Positions 54,672 to 63,684 of a stretch of 64,000 bases of DNA are shown here, one piece after another. The notes under the pieces are model-generated. The model was not told the origin of the DNA. It made no database searches and saw only the letters and a program-made list of their open reading frames with translations. The translations under genes were made by a program, and so were the position numbers. Source of the DNA: JANSWY01 sp965267245 (GTDB lineage: Bacteria; Bacteroidota; Bacteroidia; Cytophagales; Cyclobacteriaceae); contig OZ253939.1 of the NCBI GenBank assembly GCA_965267245.1, forward strand, positions 2,790,001 to 2,854,000, given 5' to 3'. Numbering within the stretch: position 1 is the stretch's first letter; the number at the start of each line of letters is the position of its first letter.

Positions 54672-54703
54672 TTTGCTGCGCACACGTGTGCATTTTATCT
54701 TTG
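54672..54703 (+). promoter_or_regulatory. Sigma-A-type promoter of the LacI gene (TTTG-N20-TATCTTTG)
   Basis: TTTG (54672-54675) and TATCTTTG (54696-54703) are separated by 20 bases and match the Bacteroidota consensus without mismatch. The last G is only 4 bases before the ATG of the LacI gene, so the message would begin at or next to the start codon. Confidence 0.75.
54680..54691. promoter_or_regulatory. Palindromic operator candidate GCACACGTGTGC for the LacI regulator
   Basis: A perfect 12-bp palindrome with a central CG, as in LacI/GalR-family operators, lies between the two promoter elements of the regulator gene and in the gap shared with the divergent fucose operon. Binding there would block the LacI promoter directly and may also affect the operon. 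Confidence 0.75.
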
Positions 54704-54707
54704 TGAT

Positions 54708-55727
54708 ATGTCAAAATTTGTGACCATAAAAGACATTGCTCTTGCATTAGATATTTCTCACACCACAGTAAGCAGAGCACTTCGTGATCACCCCAGAATT
54801 AGTAAAGCAACTTGTAAAAAAGTAAAGCAAAAGGCTTTGGAATTGGGTTATCACACCAATGTGATGGCAAATAACTTTGGCAAAGGAAGTAGTAAAATCA
54901 TAGGGCTCATAGTTCCGGATATTTCAGTGCATTTCTTTACGAAAGTAATTGAGGGAGTTCAGGAAGTATTGAAAGAGAAGGGTTACCTGATGATATTGTT
55001 GAATACCGGGGAATCAATGCAATCCGAAAAAGAAGCTATAGATCAGTGCATCAAGTATAGAGTGGATGGCATTTTGGTTGCAATCACAATGGAAACCACT
55101 TCGTTCAAACACTTTGAAGATTTAATTAAATTGGACTTGCCTTTGGTATTCTATGACAGAGTAGCCAATTTCATCCCTGTACCTAAAGTCATCACAAATG
55201 ACCATGATGCTGCCTTTAATGCCACACAACATCTGATTCAATCCGGCTGCCAATGCATTGCTCACATAACTGCCAGCATTAATCTCAATAATAGTAACAA
55301 CAGACTTTACGGATATCTCAATGCACTCAAAGCTGCCAATATGGAAGTTGACGAATTCCTCATCCACTATTACAACTTTGAGCCTTCCACAATTGACCAG
55401 TTTTTGAATCAGACTTTGTCCCGGTACCCACAACTAGACGGGATATTCGTGTTCAATGATTACGCCGCAAATTATACGATCAATGCTTTGACAAAACTGG
55501 GTAAACAAGTTCCGAATGACATTTCAGTTATAGGCTTTTCAGATGAGCCAGTAGCCAAACACATGACACCTCAACTTTCAACTGTTCAACAGGTAGGCGT
55601 AAAAATGGGTATGCTAGCTGCTGAGAAACTCATGGATATAATAGTGGATGGACTCCCCATTCAAGACGAAAAAATTGTTATTAATCCTGATTTGGTCTTG
55701 AGAGAGTCAACACTTCCATTGGCATAA
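54708..55727 (+). CDS. LacI-family transcription regulator of the fucose operon
   Basis: A 339-residue regulator: HTH residues 5-25 (VTIKDIALALDISHTTVSRAL), a hinge with VMANNFGKGSS, and a periplasmic-binding-protein-like sugar-sensing domain (about 62-335: IIGLIVPDISVHFF, then GIFVFNDY and DISVIGFSDEP). Such proteins repress sugar catabolism until the inducer binds. It is divergent from the fucose operon, so L-fucose or a pathway intermediate is the probable inducer (inference). The start is fixed by the HTH, which begins at residue 6. Confidence 0.93.
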   Translation: MSKFVTIKDIALALDISHTTVSRALRDHPRISKATCKKVKQKALELGYHTNVMANNFGKGSSKIIGLIVPDISVHFFTKVIEGVQEVLKEKGYLMILLNTGESMQSEKEAIDQCIKYRVDGILVAITMETTSFKHFEDLIKLDLPLVFYDRVANFIPVPKVITNDHDAAFNATQHLIQSGCQCIAHITASINLNNSNNRLYGYLNALKAANMEVDEFLIHYYNFEPSTIDQFLNQTLSRYPQLDGIFVFNDYAANYTINALTKLGKQVPNDISVIGFSDEPVAKHMTPQLSTVQQVGVKMGMLAAEKLMDIIVDGLPIQDEKIVINPDLVLRESTLPLA

Positions 55728-55800
55728 CCATAACCTACACCTTTCGTTAAAAACGTGAAATGCTCAATAATTCAATACAAATTCTACCCAACATTCTCAT

Positions 55801-56661
55801 ATGGTAAATCTCCATCAGGCGTTAGTTCAGGTTGACATTTACAAAAAAGTGGTCATTAGAGACATGCTGTGTGTGGAATATAAGTGCATGGACCAACGTG
55901 ATTACTTTCATTTTTGGACAGATTGTGGATGCCTGGTCTATTGTACCGCTGGAAAGAAGATCTACAGTTCAAATGGTGAAGATTTTAAAGTTAGCCCTGG
56001 TTCGATATTTTATATGCAAAAAGGTGCCTACACAGGCAAAAACTTCCTGGATGAACAGTATTGTGCTTTGATGTATTTTATCCCTGACTCCTATTTTCAG
56101 GAATTTCTGGTAAAATATCCCAATTATCGACTTAATGTGCTGAAGGATCATCAGAATTACCCCAAGATCATGCAGATTGAAAATGACACAATTCTTGATG
56201 CGTACTTCCATTCAGTTATCAATTACTTCAGTTCACAAATCAACAAGGAACTGTTGGGAGTAAAAGTAGATGAATTGACGCTGAACTTATTCTCCAATAA
56301 ACAACATCAATACATTGCCAGATACTTTTCATCCCTTTCAAAAGAAAAGACCACACATTTGAAACAGGTAGTGGAAGACAACTTTGCCAGTAATTTGAAA
56401 CTGGATGAGTTGGCCGAGCTTTGTGCATTGAGCTTATCTTCTTTTAAAAGAGATTTCCAAAAAGTCTATGGCGAATCACCAGGAAAGTGGATCCTCGGTA
56501 AGAAACTTGACCTCTCCAGAAATTTATTGGTGAATACTGACAAAAATGTTAATGAAATTTCCTTTCAATGTGGTTTCGAAAGTACTTCTCATTTCATTCG
56601 TTCATTCAAAAAGTCATTTGGGAGTACCCCACAAAAATTTCGAGAAGCACCCAACTCATAG
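55801..56661 (+). CDS. AraC-family transcription regulator
   Basis: A 286-residue regulator: an N-terminal cupin-like region (about 1-170, GSIFYMQKGAY) without clear effector residues, and a C-terminal double HTH (about 185-282: LDELAELCALSLSSFKRDFQ; VNEISFQCGFESTSHFIRSF). It follows the LacI gene by 73 bp on the same strand, and precedes a small redox cassette that it might control. Confidence 0.9.
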   Translation: MVNLHQALVQVDIYKKVVIRDMLCVEYKCMDQRDYFHFWTDCGCLVYCTAGKKIYSSNGEDFKVSPGSIFYMQKGAYTGKNFLDEQYCALMYFIPDSYFQEFLVKYPNYRLNVLKDHQNYPKIMQIENDTILDAYFHSVINYFSSQINKELLGVKVDELTLNLFSNKQHQYIARYFSSLSKEKTTHLKQVVEDNFASNLKLDELAELCALSLSSFKRDFQKVYGESPGKWILGKKLDLSRNLLVNTDKNVNEISFQCGFESTSHFIRSFKKSFGSTPQKFREAPNS

Positions 56662-56757
56662 CCGCCTGAACCATACAGTCAATTTACTGGACTGATTGTG
56701 TTACTCATGATATCTTGTAACAATTCAATTTTGCCTGGAAATAAAATTGAGTTTGTA

Positions 56758-57276
56758 ATGAAAGTATTAAGAAGAACATTTTTCATTTTTTGCCTTTGTC
56801 TGGTTACCGTGAACTTTATCGGATGTAATAATGATCAGCAACCTGAAAACGGGACACAAAAAACAGCGAAAGAAGTAGTTTCCAGGTTCTATGATTTGAT
56901 TGATACACAGGAAATTGAAAGATATCGCCCCTTGTTTTCTGATAGTTGTAAAGTGTATTTCGGTAGTGCAAATAGCCCGGTTTTGATTGATGAGGTTACC
57001 CCATTTGTCAAAGAGCATTACAAAGCTTTCCCCAATTACAAGCACCTTATCCAGGAGATGATCGTCGCTGATAATCGGGTAATTGTAAGGGTGAAATACA
57101 CAGGAAAACATGAAGGTACTTTCTTTCAATTTGAACCTTCCGGTAACTTCATCGACTACAATGGGATATTTATCTTCGAAGTAAACAATTCTCTTATCAC
57201 GAGTGTATGGGGAATTGAAGATGATTTGAAGCTAAGAGAGCAGATATCAGAATCATACAAAAAGCTGACTTTATGA
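56758..57276 (+). CDS. SnoaL-like/ester cyclase lipoprotein
   Basis: A 172-residue protein with a lipobox (VNFIGCNN, Cys about 22) and a SnoaL-like NTF2 fold (about 37-165: VVSRFYDLIDTQEI, then GTFFQFEPSGNFIDYNGIFIFEV). The ATG at 56758 is chosen; an upstream in-frame ATG at 56707 and a GTG at 56698 would lengthen the signal peptide. SnoaL-like proteins are isomerases or small-molecule binders. The gene overlaps the next one by 4 bp (ATGA), so the two are coupled. Confidence 0.8.
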   Translation: MKVLRRTFFIFCLCLVTVNFIGCNNDQQPENGTQKTAKEVVSRFYDLIDTQEIERYRPLFSDSCKVYFGSANSPVLIDEVTPFVKEHYKAFPNYKHLIQEMIVADNRVIVRVKYTGKHEGTFFQFEPSGNFIDYNGIFIFEVNNSLITSVWGIEDDLKLREQISESYKKLTL

Positions 57277-57926
57277 GAATACTTCTTCTTGGTGCAACAG
57301 GGCGAACTGGAAAGCTTACTTTAAAAGAGTTGCTAGCGAAAGGTTTTGAGGTAAATGCACTGGTAAGGTCACCAAACAAAATTTCACCCAAGAATAGTCT
57401 TCACATTATCGAAGGAAGCCCGGCAAATGAAGAAGTGCTTTTAGGAGCCCTAACTGATTGTTCAGTTGTTATAAACCTATTGAACATATCACGCACATCC
57501 GATTTCCCCTGGGCTAAATTGAGATCACCCCTCACGTTGCTTTCTGATACTGCACGGCGTATCAACAATTCACCTGAAGCTGGATCAATACAACAATATA
57601 TTGCTTGTTCGGCTTGGGGTGTTCATGAAACGAGATCTGAAATCCCCACTTGGTTTCGTTGGTTTATAGACCACAGTAACATAGGGGCAGGTTATGCGGA
57701 TCATGAAAGGCAAGAGGATGAATTAAAAAAAGGAGTCATTCCATGGACCATTGTTAGACCCACATTTTTAGTCAATACCAGGAACGAACAACTGATTGGG
57801 ACATCTTACGATAATAACCCCAAACCAAAATTGACCATTAGCAGACGTAGTGTTGCTAAGTTCATTGTAGGAGCTATTGGTAATGAAACATTTATTAGAA
57901 AAACACCTACAATTTTCGCAGAATAA
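57273..57926 (+). CDS. NAD(P)-binding (atypical SDR/NmrA-like) protein
   Basis: A 217-residue protein with a Rossmann nucleotide motif LLLGATGRTGK (3-13), then ALVRSPNK and a C-terminal YADHERQEDEL helix, as in NAD(P)H-binding atypical SDR/NmrA-like proteins. Members act as reductases or sense the NADP pool. It is coupled to the SnoaL-like gene and precedes the flavoprotein, so it may be part of a small redox pathway. Confidence 0.82.
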   Translation: MRILLLGATGRTGKLTLKELLAKGFEVNALVRSPNKISPKNSLHIIEGSPANEEVLLGALTDCSVVINLLNISRTSDFPWAKLRSPLTLLSDTARRINNSPEAGSIQQYIACSAWGVHETRSEIPTWFRWFIDHSNIGAGYADHERQEDELKKGVIPWTIVRPTFLVNTRNEQLIGTSYDNNPKPKLTISRRSVAKFIVGAIGNETFIRKTPTIFAE

Positions 57927-57930
57927 ACAT

Positions 57931-58020
57931 ATGCACCATCCAGGCTATTATCTGGACTTTTTAGGCTATCGGGGAGGCCAATTGATTACAAACTTTGTCG
58001 AAACATTTTTTAAAAGGTAA
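57931..58020 (+). CDS. 29-residue ORF in the gap (low confidence)
   Basis: An ATG at 57931 opens a 29-codon frame that ends at TAA (58018-58020), two bases before the ATG of the flavoprotein gene. The peptide is rich in aromatic residues (HHPGYYLDF, FVETFFKR). The tight fit with the next start would suit translational coupling, but a frame this short may occur by chance. No family is recognised. Confidence 0.2.
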   Translation: MHHPGYYLDFLGYRGGQLITNFVETFFKR

Positions 58021-58022
58021 TC

Positions 58023-59354
58023 ATGAGCAAAAATTCAAAAAAACAGGCAATCATCATTGGGGCAAGTATGGCAGGTTTATTGGCCGCCAGAGTTTGTGCC
58101 AATCATTTCGAGAAAATCATTATAGTAGAGAAAGATCCGTTGGGAAACTCTCCAAAAAACCGTAGAGGAGTCCCTCAGGACCACCAATTACATATTCTTC
58201 TAAGCAAAGGGATGGAAATTATCAACCATTATTTCCCGGAAATAGAAGCAAAACTCAAAGAGAAAGGTGCCATTATTGGTGATTTAGGAGAAAAAATGAA
58301 ATGGTACGGAGATGGCGGATACAGACCGGTTTGTGCTACTCAGGTGAGAACAGCCTTTATGAGTAGACCTCTACTGGAACTTACAGTGCGCCAGGAGCTG
58401 AACAAAAGAAAAAACATTGAGATACTTTCTAAAACAGATTTTGATAATTTCATCATCAGGGATGGAGTGGTAAAAGGAATCAGTACCTCAAATGGTGACC
58501 TGTATGGTCAATTAACTATTGACGCCCGTGGTTTTACTTCCAGGCTGCCAATGGAATTGACGAAAAGTGGCTATACTGCTCCACGTGAGGAAAAAGTAAA
58601 AGTAAATGTCCATTACACCTCTTGTATATTCCCAAGAGAAGAAAGCTATGAAACATTGGTGAACATCAATGCCAACCCTCCATTGCATTCAAAACATGGA
58701 ACATTGCAACCACTGGAGGATAATAAGATGATTGTAATGGTTCAGGGCAGAAACGCTGACACTGTACCAGCAGATTTAGAAGAATTCAAAAACTACACAA
58801 AGTGCCTTGATGCTCCTGACATTTATGAAAAAATCAGAAATATCAACCCAGTTGGCTCACTTTACAAATACAAAATCCCTTATGTAAGGTGGCACCATTT
58901 TGAGGAAATTAAAGCTTTTCCTGAAGGGCTATTACCAATTGGTGATGCCATTTGCCGACTAAATCCGGTTTATGGTCAGGGTATGACTTCTGCAGCACTA
59001 CAGGCTCAAACATTGGACAAACTTTTAGCAAGAAACCAAAAGAAAATCTGGAAGCAATATTTCAAGAAGGTAAGTAAAATCATCAAGGCACCATGGGATA
59101 TCACAATTGGCGAAGATTTCAAATTCCCGGAAACTGAAGGAACTCCTCCAAGTGTTCCATCATTCATGGTAAAATACTTTGATAGGTTGGTCAGGGTAAT
59201 GAACAATGACCCTGTAATTTATCAACCATTTATGGAAGTATTAAATATGAAAAAAGCGCCAATATTACTCCTGAATCCAAGAATTATTTGGCGTGTACTC
59301 ACCGGTTCCGTAACTAATTCTGAGAATTTAGGTACACTTAATAAACAAAATTAA
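58023..59354 (+). CDS. FAD-dependent oxidoreductase (monooxygenase/epoxidase-like)
   Basis: A 443-residue flavoprotein: FAD-binding GASMAGLLAARV near 12-23, VEKDPLG near 37, the signature GDAICRLNPVYGQGM near 309 (PHBH-type second FAD contact). It resembles squalene/LasC-type epoxidase-like monooxygenases and other FAD-dependent tailoring enzymes. The substrate is unknown. It follows the NAD(P)-binding gene by 96 bp and precedes a HExxH lipoprotein by 6 bp. Confidence 0.87.
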   Translation: MSKNSKKQAIIIGASMAGLLAARVCANHFEKIIIVEKDPLGNSPKNRRGVPQDHQLHILLSKGMEIINHYFPEIEAKLKEKGAIIGDLGEKMKWYGDGGYRPVCATQVRTAFMSRPLLELTVRQELNKRKNIEILSKTDFDNFIIRDGVVKGISTSNGDLYGQLTIDARGFTSRLPMELTKSGYTAPREEKVKVNVHYTSCIFPREESYETLVNINANPPLHSKHGTLQPLEDNKMIVMVQGRNADTVPADLEEFKNYTKCLDAPDIYEKIRNINPVGSLYKYKIPYVRWHHFEEIKAFPEGLLPIGDAICRLNPVYGQGMTSAALQAQTLDKLLARNQKKIWKQYFKKVSKIIKAPWDITIGEDFKFPETEGTPPSVPSFMVKYFDRLVRVMNNDPVIYQPFMEVLNMKKAPILLLNPRIIWRVLTGSVTNSENLGTLNKQN

Positions 59355-59360
59355 GATGAC

Positions 59361-60293
59361 ATGAAATTTTCGACATTTATCATTTTTTTGGCGACTGCAT
59401 TCGCATGTAGTTCGCCTGGTAAAGAGAAAAGCGAAACAACTACTGAAAATACGGCACCTGTCCTGGTCAAATTATGTGTAGAAAATGACAGGATCACGCA
59501 GGATTGGCGCAATGCCCTTACCAGAAGAGAAAGCAAACAATACCTGGATTCATTGGAGAATGTCACTTTGAAAATGACTGCCGAAGAATTAGGGTGGTAT
59601 GAACTGATGAAATCCAGATCAGAGGTCTGGAGTAGCATTAAAGACTCTATCCGAATCCCATTTGCTGATACGGAGATAAGTGATACCACCTATGTGTTTT
59701 TAGGCTATCAGGGAAAGGATGATGGTTTTAGTTATCAGTACAATACTGTTTGTTTTGATCTAACAGCTATGTATAATACATACGGTGCTGCCGGTAAACC
59801 TGAAAACACCAATAGGGCTGACCGTTTTTTCGCACATGAGTATACCCATCTTTTATCCAAGGAATGGGCCAGACAAAACGATCTTGTATTGACCAATTTC
59901 AGAGACAGCATTCTTTGGGAGTGTATTTACGAAGGGTTAGGAATGTACAGATCAATGTCTCCTAAATGGTTTCCCATCGCAGATTCACTTTCCGTAATTT
60001 CTGCTAAAACATTCGAAACACTTTACCCAACGTTTTCGGAGAAGATGATTGCGATATGTGAAAAGGATAGCTGGACTAATGAAGAAAAGAAAAACATTCA
60101 CAAGTACCTTTCCTATGGTCCAATGCGAAAAAAATGGGGTGCTTTACCAGTTGGGGTTTGGTTAGCACTTGAAGCAAAGGGAGGTGCAGGAAATTTGATA
60201 AAGTGGGTGAATCAGGGACACGAAGCAGTCATTCCGCTGGCAAAAAAATATTTAAAACAAGATCTGGCTGATCAGCTAACTATTTGTGATTAA
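59361..60293 (+). CDS. Lipoprotein with HExxH metallopeptidase site
   Basis: A 310-residue lipoprotein (lipobox AFACSS, Cys about 16). A zinc-type HEYTH (near 159) is followed by a WECIYEGLG (Glu pair near 191-194), the layout of gluzincin-like or GldB/DUF2268-like peptidases of this phylum. It would act on the periplasmic side. Substrate and family are not certain. It is 6 bp from the flavoprotein gene, so it is co-transcribed. Confidence 0.75.
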   Translation: MKFSTFIIFLATAFACSSPGKEKSETTTENTAPVLVKLCVENDRITQDWRNALTRRESKQYLDSLENVTLKMTAEELGWYELMKSRSEVWSSIKDSIRIPFADTEISDTTYVFLGYQGKDDGFSYQYNTVCFDLTAMYNTYGAAGKPENTNRADRFFAHEYTHLLSKEWARQNDLVLTNFRDSILWECIYEGLGMYRSMSPKWFPIADSLSVISAKTFETLYPTFSEKMIAICEKDSWTNEEKKNIHKYLSYGPMRKKWGALPVGVWLALEAKGGAGNLIKWVNQGHEAVIPLAKKYLKQDLADQLTICD

Positions 60294-60329
60294 GATTTGA
60301 AACGTTCCAATTAAGGGGAGGGGTAAGGA

Positions 60330-61436
60330 TCAAATTAGTACTGCAAAAAGACCAATTGGTTCTTGCCTTCCTTTTAATTGTATATCCCCAAGGGACTCAA
60401 ACTCATACCCTTCTTTGTCAATTAGGTTGTGCAGATCTTGTGAAATCAGAAGGTCACGTTCAAAATCTCCACATTTTCCCTGGATTCTTGCAGTTACATT
60501 CAACACATCACCGGTGAAGAATATTTCTTTTTTTAATGCCCCAATCTCTCCGGTAATCACCTCCCCAACATGCAATCCAGCCTTGAATTCAGGTATTAAA
60601 CCGTATTCACTCTTAAAGTTTGCTCCCCGGGTATTCATTTCAGTTCTCATGTCATTAAATGCCTTCAAACATTGAGCATTTCGGACTCCTTTTTTGATGT
60701 CCCAGGAAACTACTATCTCATCGCCAATGTATTGATACACCTCTCCCTCATTGTCAATGATAGCATTAGAAAAAGTGTCATAGTAGGATGATAGCAATTC
60801 AAAGTACCGAATATTTCCCAGGCGCTCAGCGATTGTGGTAGAAGACTTCATGTCCAGAAACATAAATATTCGCTGTTCCTTTTTGGGGTGATGGTACTTC
60901 CCCCGAAAAAAGTTAACCATAACACCATGCCCCAGGTTCTCACTGATGCCGTGATAAAACAAACTTAGAAACAAACTAAAAGAGAGCTGGACACCAGTAC
61001 TCAGGAAGTTGATGCTGGTCATATAATTATTGAATTTGGTCCAAACCCTTGCATCAGAAAGAGTAGTATTTAATTCAATGGCCGCAGCAATCGGAAATAA
61101 CACTATGATTATGGTAAGTAACGCACCAGTATAAAGCAGCAGTTTGAATAATAACTTCACAAAAAACTTTCTGGATTTAAAAAGGCCTTTCCACCAGACC
61201 ACTTCAAACATGCCAATAATTAAACCAACGACAAACACCGAGATACTGGCAAATGTGAATACCTGAAAATCAAGCACAATTACTGTATCAGCATTTGAGT
61301 TACTTTCCCCAATCGCAGCTACTTCAGTCAGCAAAAAAACCCAACCTACTACGAGCCATATAATTCCAATGGGTAAAATCTGATTAACATATCTTCTGGT
61401 GCGAGGTTTCATCCCTGTGATATTCTTTTTGTCCAA
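60330..61436 (-). CDS. Membrane-anchored class III adenylate/guanylate cyclase
   Basis: A 368-residue protein: four hydrophobic helices (about 18-38, 52-74, 90-115, 145-165) and a class III cyclase domain (about 185-365). Metal-binding Asp residues lie in FLDMKSSTTIAERLG and YQYIGDEIVVSW, and ITGEIGALKKEIFFTGD holds the third element. It makes a cyclic nucleotide, probably cAMP; the nucleotide cannot be told from sequence. The Crp-family regulator at 11751 is a possible downstream partner but lies far away. Confidence 0.9.
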   Translation of the reverse strand: MDKKNITGMKPRTRRYVNQILPIGIIWLVVGWVFLLTEVAAIGESNSNADTVIVLDFQVFTFASISVFVVGLIIGMFEVVWWKGLFKSRKFFVKLLFKLLLYTGALLTIIIVLFPIAAAIELNTTLSDARVWTKFNNYMTSINFLSTGVQLSFSLFLSLFYHGISENLGHGVMVNFFRGKYHHPKKEQRIFMFLDMKSSTTIAERLGNIRYFELLSSYYDTFSNAIIDNEGEVYQYIGDEIVVSWDIKKGVRNAQCLKAFNDMRTEMNTRGANFKSEYGLIPEFKAGLHVGEVITGEIGALKKEIFFTGDVLNVTARIQGKCGDFERDLLISQDLHNLIDKEGYEFESLGDIQLKGRQEPIGLFAVLI

Positions 61437-61484
61437 CGAATAGAAACAAAGTGGTGTCTACAAGATAATTAACCGTACATTACT

Positions 61485-62315
61485 ATGAAGAATTTTTTGC
61501 TATTTAGTCTCTTGACCATTTTTTGCTTCTCCTGCTCAGACGATGAACCCGAAGAAGATCAAACTCTTCCAACAAACGAGTTAGCACTGGAAGGATCGTA
61601 TTCCGGTATTTTTACGGTGAATTATTACAATGGGAACACTTTCAGCAATGAAGTGACCATAAACTTTTTTGAGGATGCCTATAGCAGTACCACAGGACCA
61701 GATCGAATCCCGGCAGGTGGTCAGGGTTCCTATTCAATATCTGATGATGAGATCACTTTTCAAGACTCACTGTACTATACCGCTGATTTTGACTGGAACC
61801 TGATTCTGGCAGGAGCATATGAAATATCGCATACTGAAACAGAAATTATAATTCTGAAAGACAGGGAAGATATTGGGCTATATGAATACAGGCTGCAAAA
61901 GAACGAGCCAATCTCTGATAACGAATACCTGATCATCGGTAAGTATTATGGCGAATGTTTGGGTTCAGAATGCGTTAATATTTATAAACTCACCGCCGAT
62001 AGCATTTATTTAGCCAAAGACTATCCTAATGGAGCTGTACCTTTTCAGGGTAGTTTTGATTATTTCTGTCGGCCTCCGCAATCCAGTTTAGGTGAACTCG
62101 TCAATGCAGTACCTACAGAACTGATGTCTACTGCTTCTAAGACTATTGGTTGCCCAGATTGTGCAGACCAGGGAGGGTTTTATGTGGAATACGGGAAAGA
62201 CAATGTACTGGTGGGTTGGAAAATTGACAATGATAGAGGTGCCGTTCCGGAATACCTTCATGAGTATCTTGAATTGCTTGATCAGTTTATGGAAGAGGTC
62301 ACGGGTTGTTTATAG
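61485..62315 (+). CDS. Lipoprotein, unknown function
   Basis: A 276-residue lipoprotein (lipobox FCFSCSDDE, Cys about 17), acidic and beta rich, with four or five Cys in the C-terminal half (GECLGSECV, FCRPP, CPDCAD). No family is recognised. It is divergent from the cyclase gene (48-bp gap) and followed after 31 bp by the YARHG gene. Confidence 0.7.
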   Translation: MKNFLLFSLLTIFCFSCSDDEPEEDQTLPTNELALEGSYSGIFTVNYYNGNTFSNEVTINFFEDAYSSTTGPDRIPAGGQGSYSISDDEITFQDSLYYTADFDWNLILAGAYEISHTETEIIILKDREDIGLYEYRLQKNEPISDNEYLIIGKYYGECLGSECVNIYKLTADSIYLAKDYPNGAVPFQGSFDYFCRPPQSSLGELVNAVPTELMSTASKTIGCPDCADQGGFYVEYGKDNVLVGWKIDNDRGAVPEYLHEYLELLDQFMEEVTGCL

Positions 62316-62346
62316 TAATAATAGAAGAGAATTGTTAAATTAAGAC

Positions 62347-63045
62347 ATGCAACAAAACAGACTCATTCTCTTCTTTCTCCTTTCGTTTACAACTACCCTG
62401 GCATTTTCGCAATACAAAGGTTTCGATGAAATCGACGAAACAGAGTTGAAAGACTGGGACCCTGAAAACCCAAAGGAATTTAGTGGTGTGTATCATTTTG
62501 GTGATTCGGAAGCTGAATCTGATCTAGTATTGTTTCAAGTTGGAGACCTGCTTGTCGCCCAAATTGTAGCCGGAGATTTCAATGATGATGGCACTGCTTA
62601 CATAAGGACTTTTCGAAATATTGAAAATGTCAGCATCAGTGATGATGGAGAATTCAGTTCGCTTAGACATTATGGAGAATTAGTCACTTATAATGGAGAA
62701 AAGTGTTTAAAAGTTTACGACAGTTGGTCAGGTATCCCGGGGAAAGGAGAATATGAAGTAGGTTGCTTTAGCTATTCAATCAAGCAGTTTTATCCCGGAG
62801 ACTATCCCCAAGCTTCCATTCAATTACTGGAAAAAGATGATTTGATTGGATTCACAAGAGACCAATTGCAGATTATGAGAAATGAGATATTTGCCAGGTA
62901 TGGTCATATATTCCGAAGTGGTGGCAAGATGGAGACTCATTTTAACACTAAAGATTGGTATAAACCAGAGCATCAAAGTGCCCTTCCTTTCTTAACTCCT
63001 CTGGAAGAACGCAATATAGATTTGATAAAATCGCTGGAAAAGTAA
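62347..63045 (+). CDS. Secreted YARHG-domain protein
   Basis: A 232-residue protein with a Sec signal (ends about LAFSQ) and a C-terminal YARHG domain (about 165-228: LIGFTRDQLQIMRNEIFARYGH, then YKPEHQSALPFLTPLEERNI). YARHG domains are extracellular and are thought to bind cell-wall or peptide ligands; the rest is beta rich and unrecognised. It is 31 bp after the Cys-rich lipoprotein and ends at a terminator that also serves the convergent gene. Confidence 0.85.
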   Translation: MQQNRLILFFLLSFTTTLAFSQYKGFDEIDETELKDWDPENPKEFSGVYHFGDSEAESDLVLFQVGDLLVAQIVAGDFNDDGTAYIRTFRNIENVSISDDGEFSSLRHYGELVTYNGEKCLKVYDSWSGIPGKGEYEVGCFSYSIKQFYPGDYPQASIQLLEKDDLIGFTRDQLQIMRNEIFARYGHIFRSGGKMETHFNTKDWYKPEHQSALPFLTPLEERNIDLIKSLEK

Positions 63046-63068
63046 AAAAGGGGTAGTTCACCCCTTTC
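63044..63068 (-). terminator. Terminator between convergent genes (strong on minus)
   Basis: AAAGGGGT (63047-63054) and ACCCCTTT (63060-63067) form an 8-bp stem with a 5-base loop. On the minus strand it is followed by a T run, ending the Pmp3-type gene; on the plus strand it immediately follows the YARHG stop but has only a weak T tail. Confidence 0.8.
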
Positions 63069-63093
63069 ATTAAGTTTGTAAAATTCTAACCTC

Positions 63094-63684
63094 TTATTTT
63101 CCTCCAAGAATTACTACAAGGGTATAAATCAATCCAGGAAGATAAAATAGCAATGTAAGTAGAAGAGAGATCCAAAATCTACTTGTTACCTCATTCTCAT
63201 ACAGAATCATCGCCAAAGGAGGAATTAGAATTGCAATGATTACTAATAACAACAAGTCTGTACTTTGACGCTCATCCCCTTCAGCTCTTAATGTTTCTAC
63301 CTGCAGTTTGGCTTTATCCATCAATTGCTTTCTTTCTGATCTGGACATGGAATTGATGTTTTCACGGACTTCCTGAAGAACGGATAACTCTATGGGGGTC
63401 ATGGGAGCGTCCACATCATGCTGTTCCCTGGCTTTATCCTGTACGGCAGACTTCTTCTCAATTATGGGATCATTGGTGGTTTTAGATAAAGCAATGACTG
63501 GATTGCCGGAACTTTCTGAAGGCGCATCTGCCAATGTTTCCATTTCCTGGACAACCATTTGAGTTTTATTGCTTTGCGCTTTTTTGACTGGTGTCTGAAA
63601 ACTTGCTGTATACTTTGGTGAACAGCCCTGAACGATTAAAAAGATAATACTGCTTATGAGTAGTGTTAGTTGGTGTTTTTTCAT
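63094..63684 (-). CDS. Lipoprotein with C-terminal Pmp3/YqaE domain
   Basis: A 196-residue protein: a lipobox (LIVQGCSPK, Cys about 21), a polar stretch with SRSERKQLMDKAKL near 115 and a C-terminal Pmp3/YqaE domain (about 143-196) with two hydrophobic helices and the phrase IAILIPPLAMIL. Pmp3-type proteins affect membrane potential and salt stress in other organisms. The N-terminal part is not recognised. Fusion of a lipobox with a Pmp3 domain is a known Bacteroidota layout. Confidence 0.82.
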   Translation of the reverse strand: MKKHQLTLLISSIIFLIVQGCSPKYTASFQTPVKKAQSNKTQMVVQEMETLADAPSESSGNPVIALSKTTNDPIIEKKSAVQDKAREQHDVDAPMTPIELSVLQEVRENINSMSRSERKQLMDKAKLQVETLRAEGDERQSTDLLLLVIIAILIPPLAMILYENEVTSRFWISLLLTLLFYLPGLIYTLVVILGGK

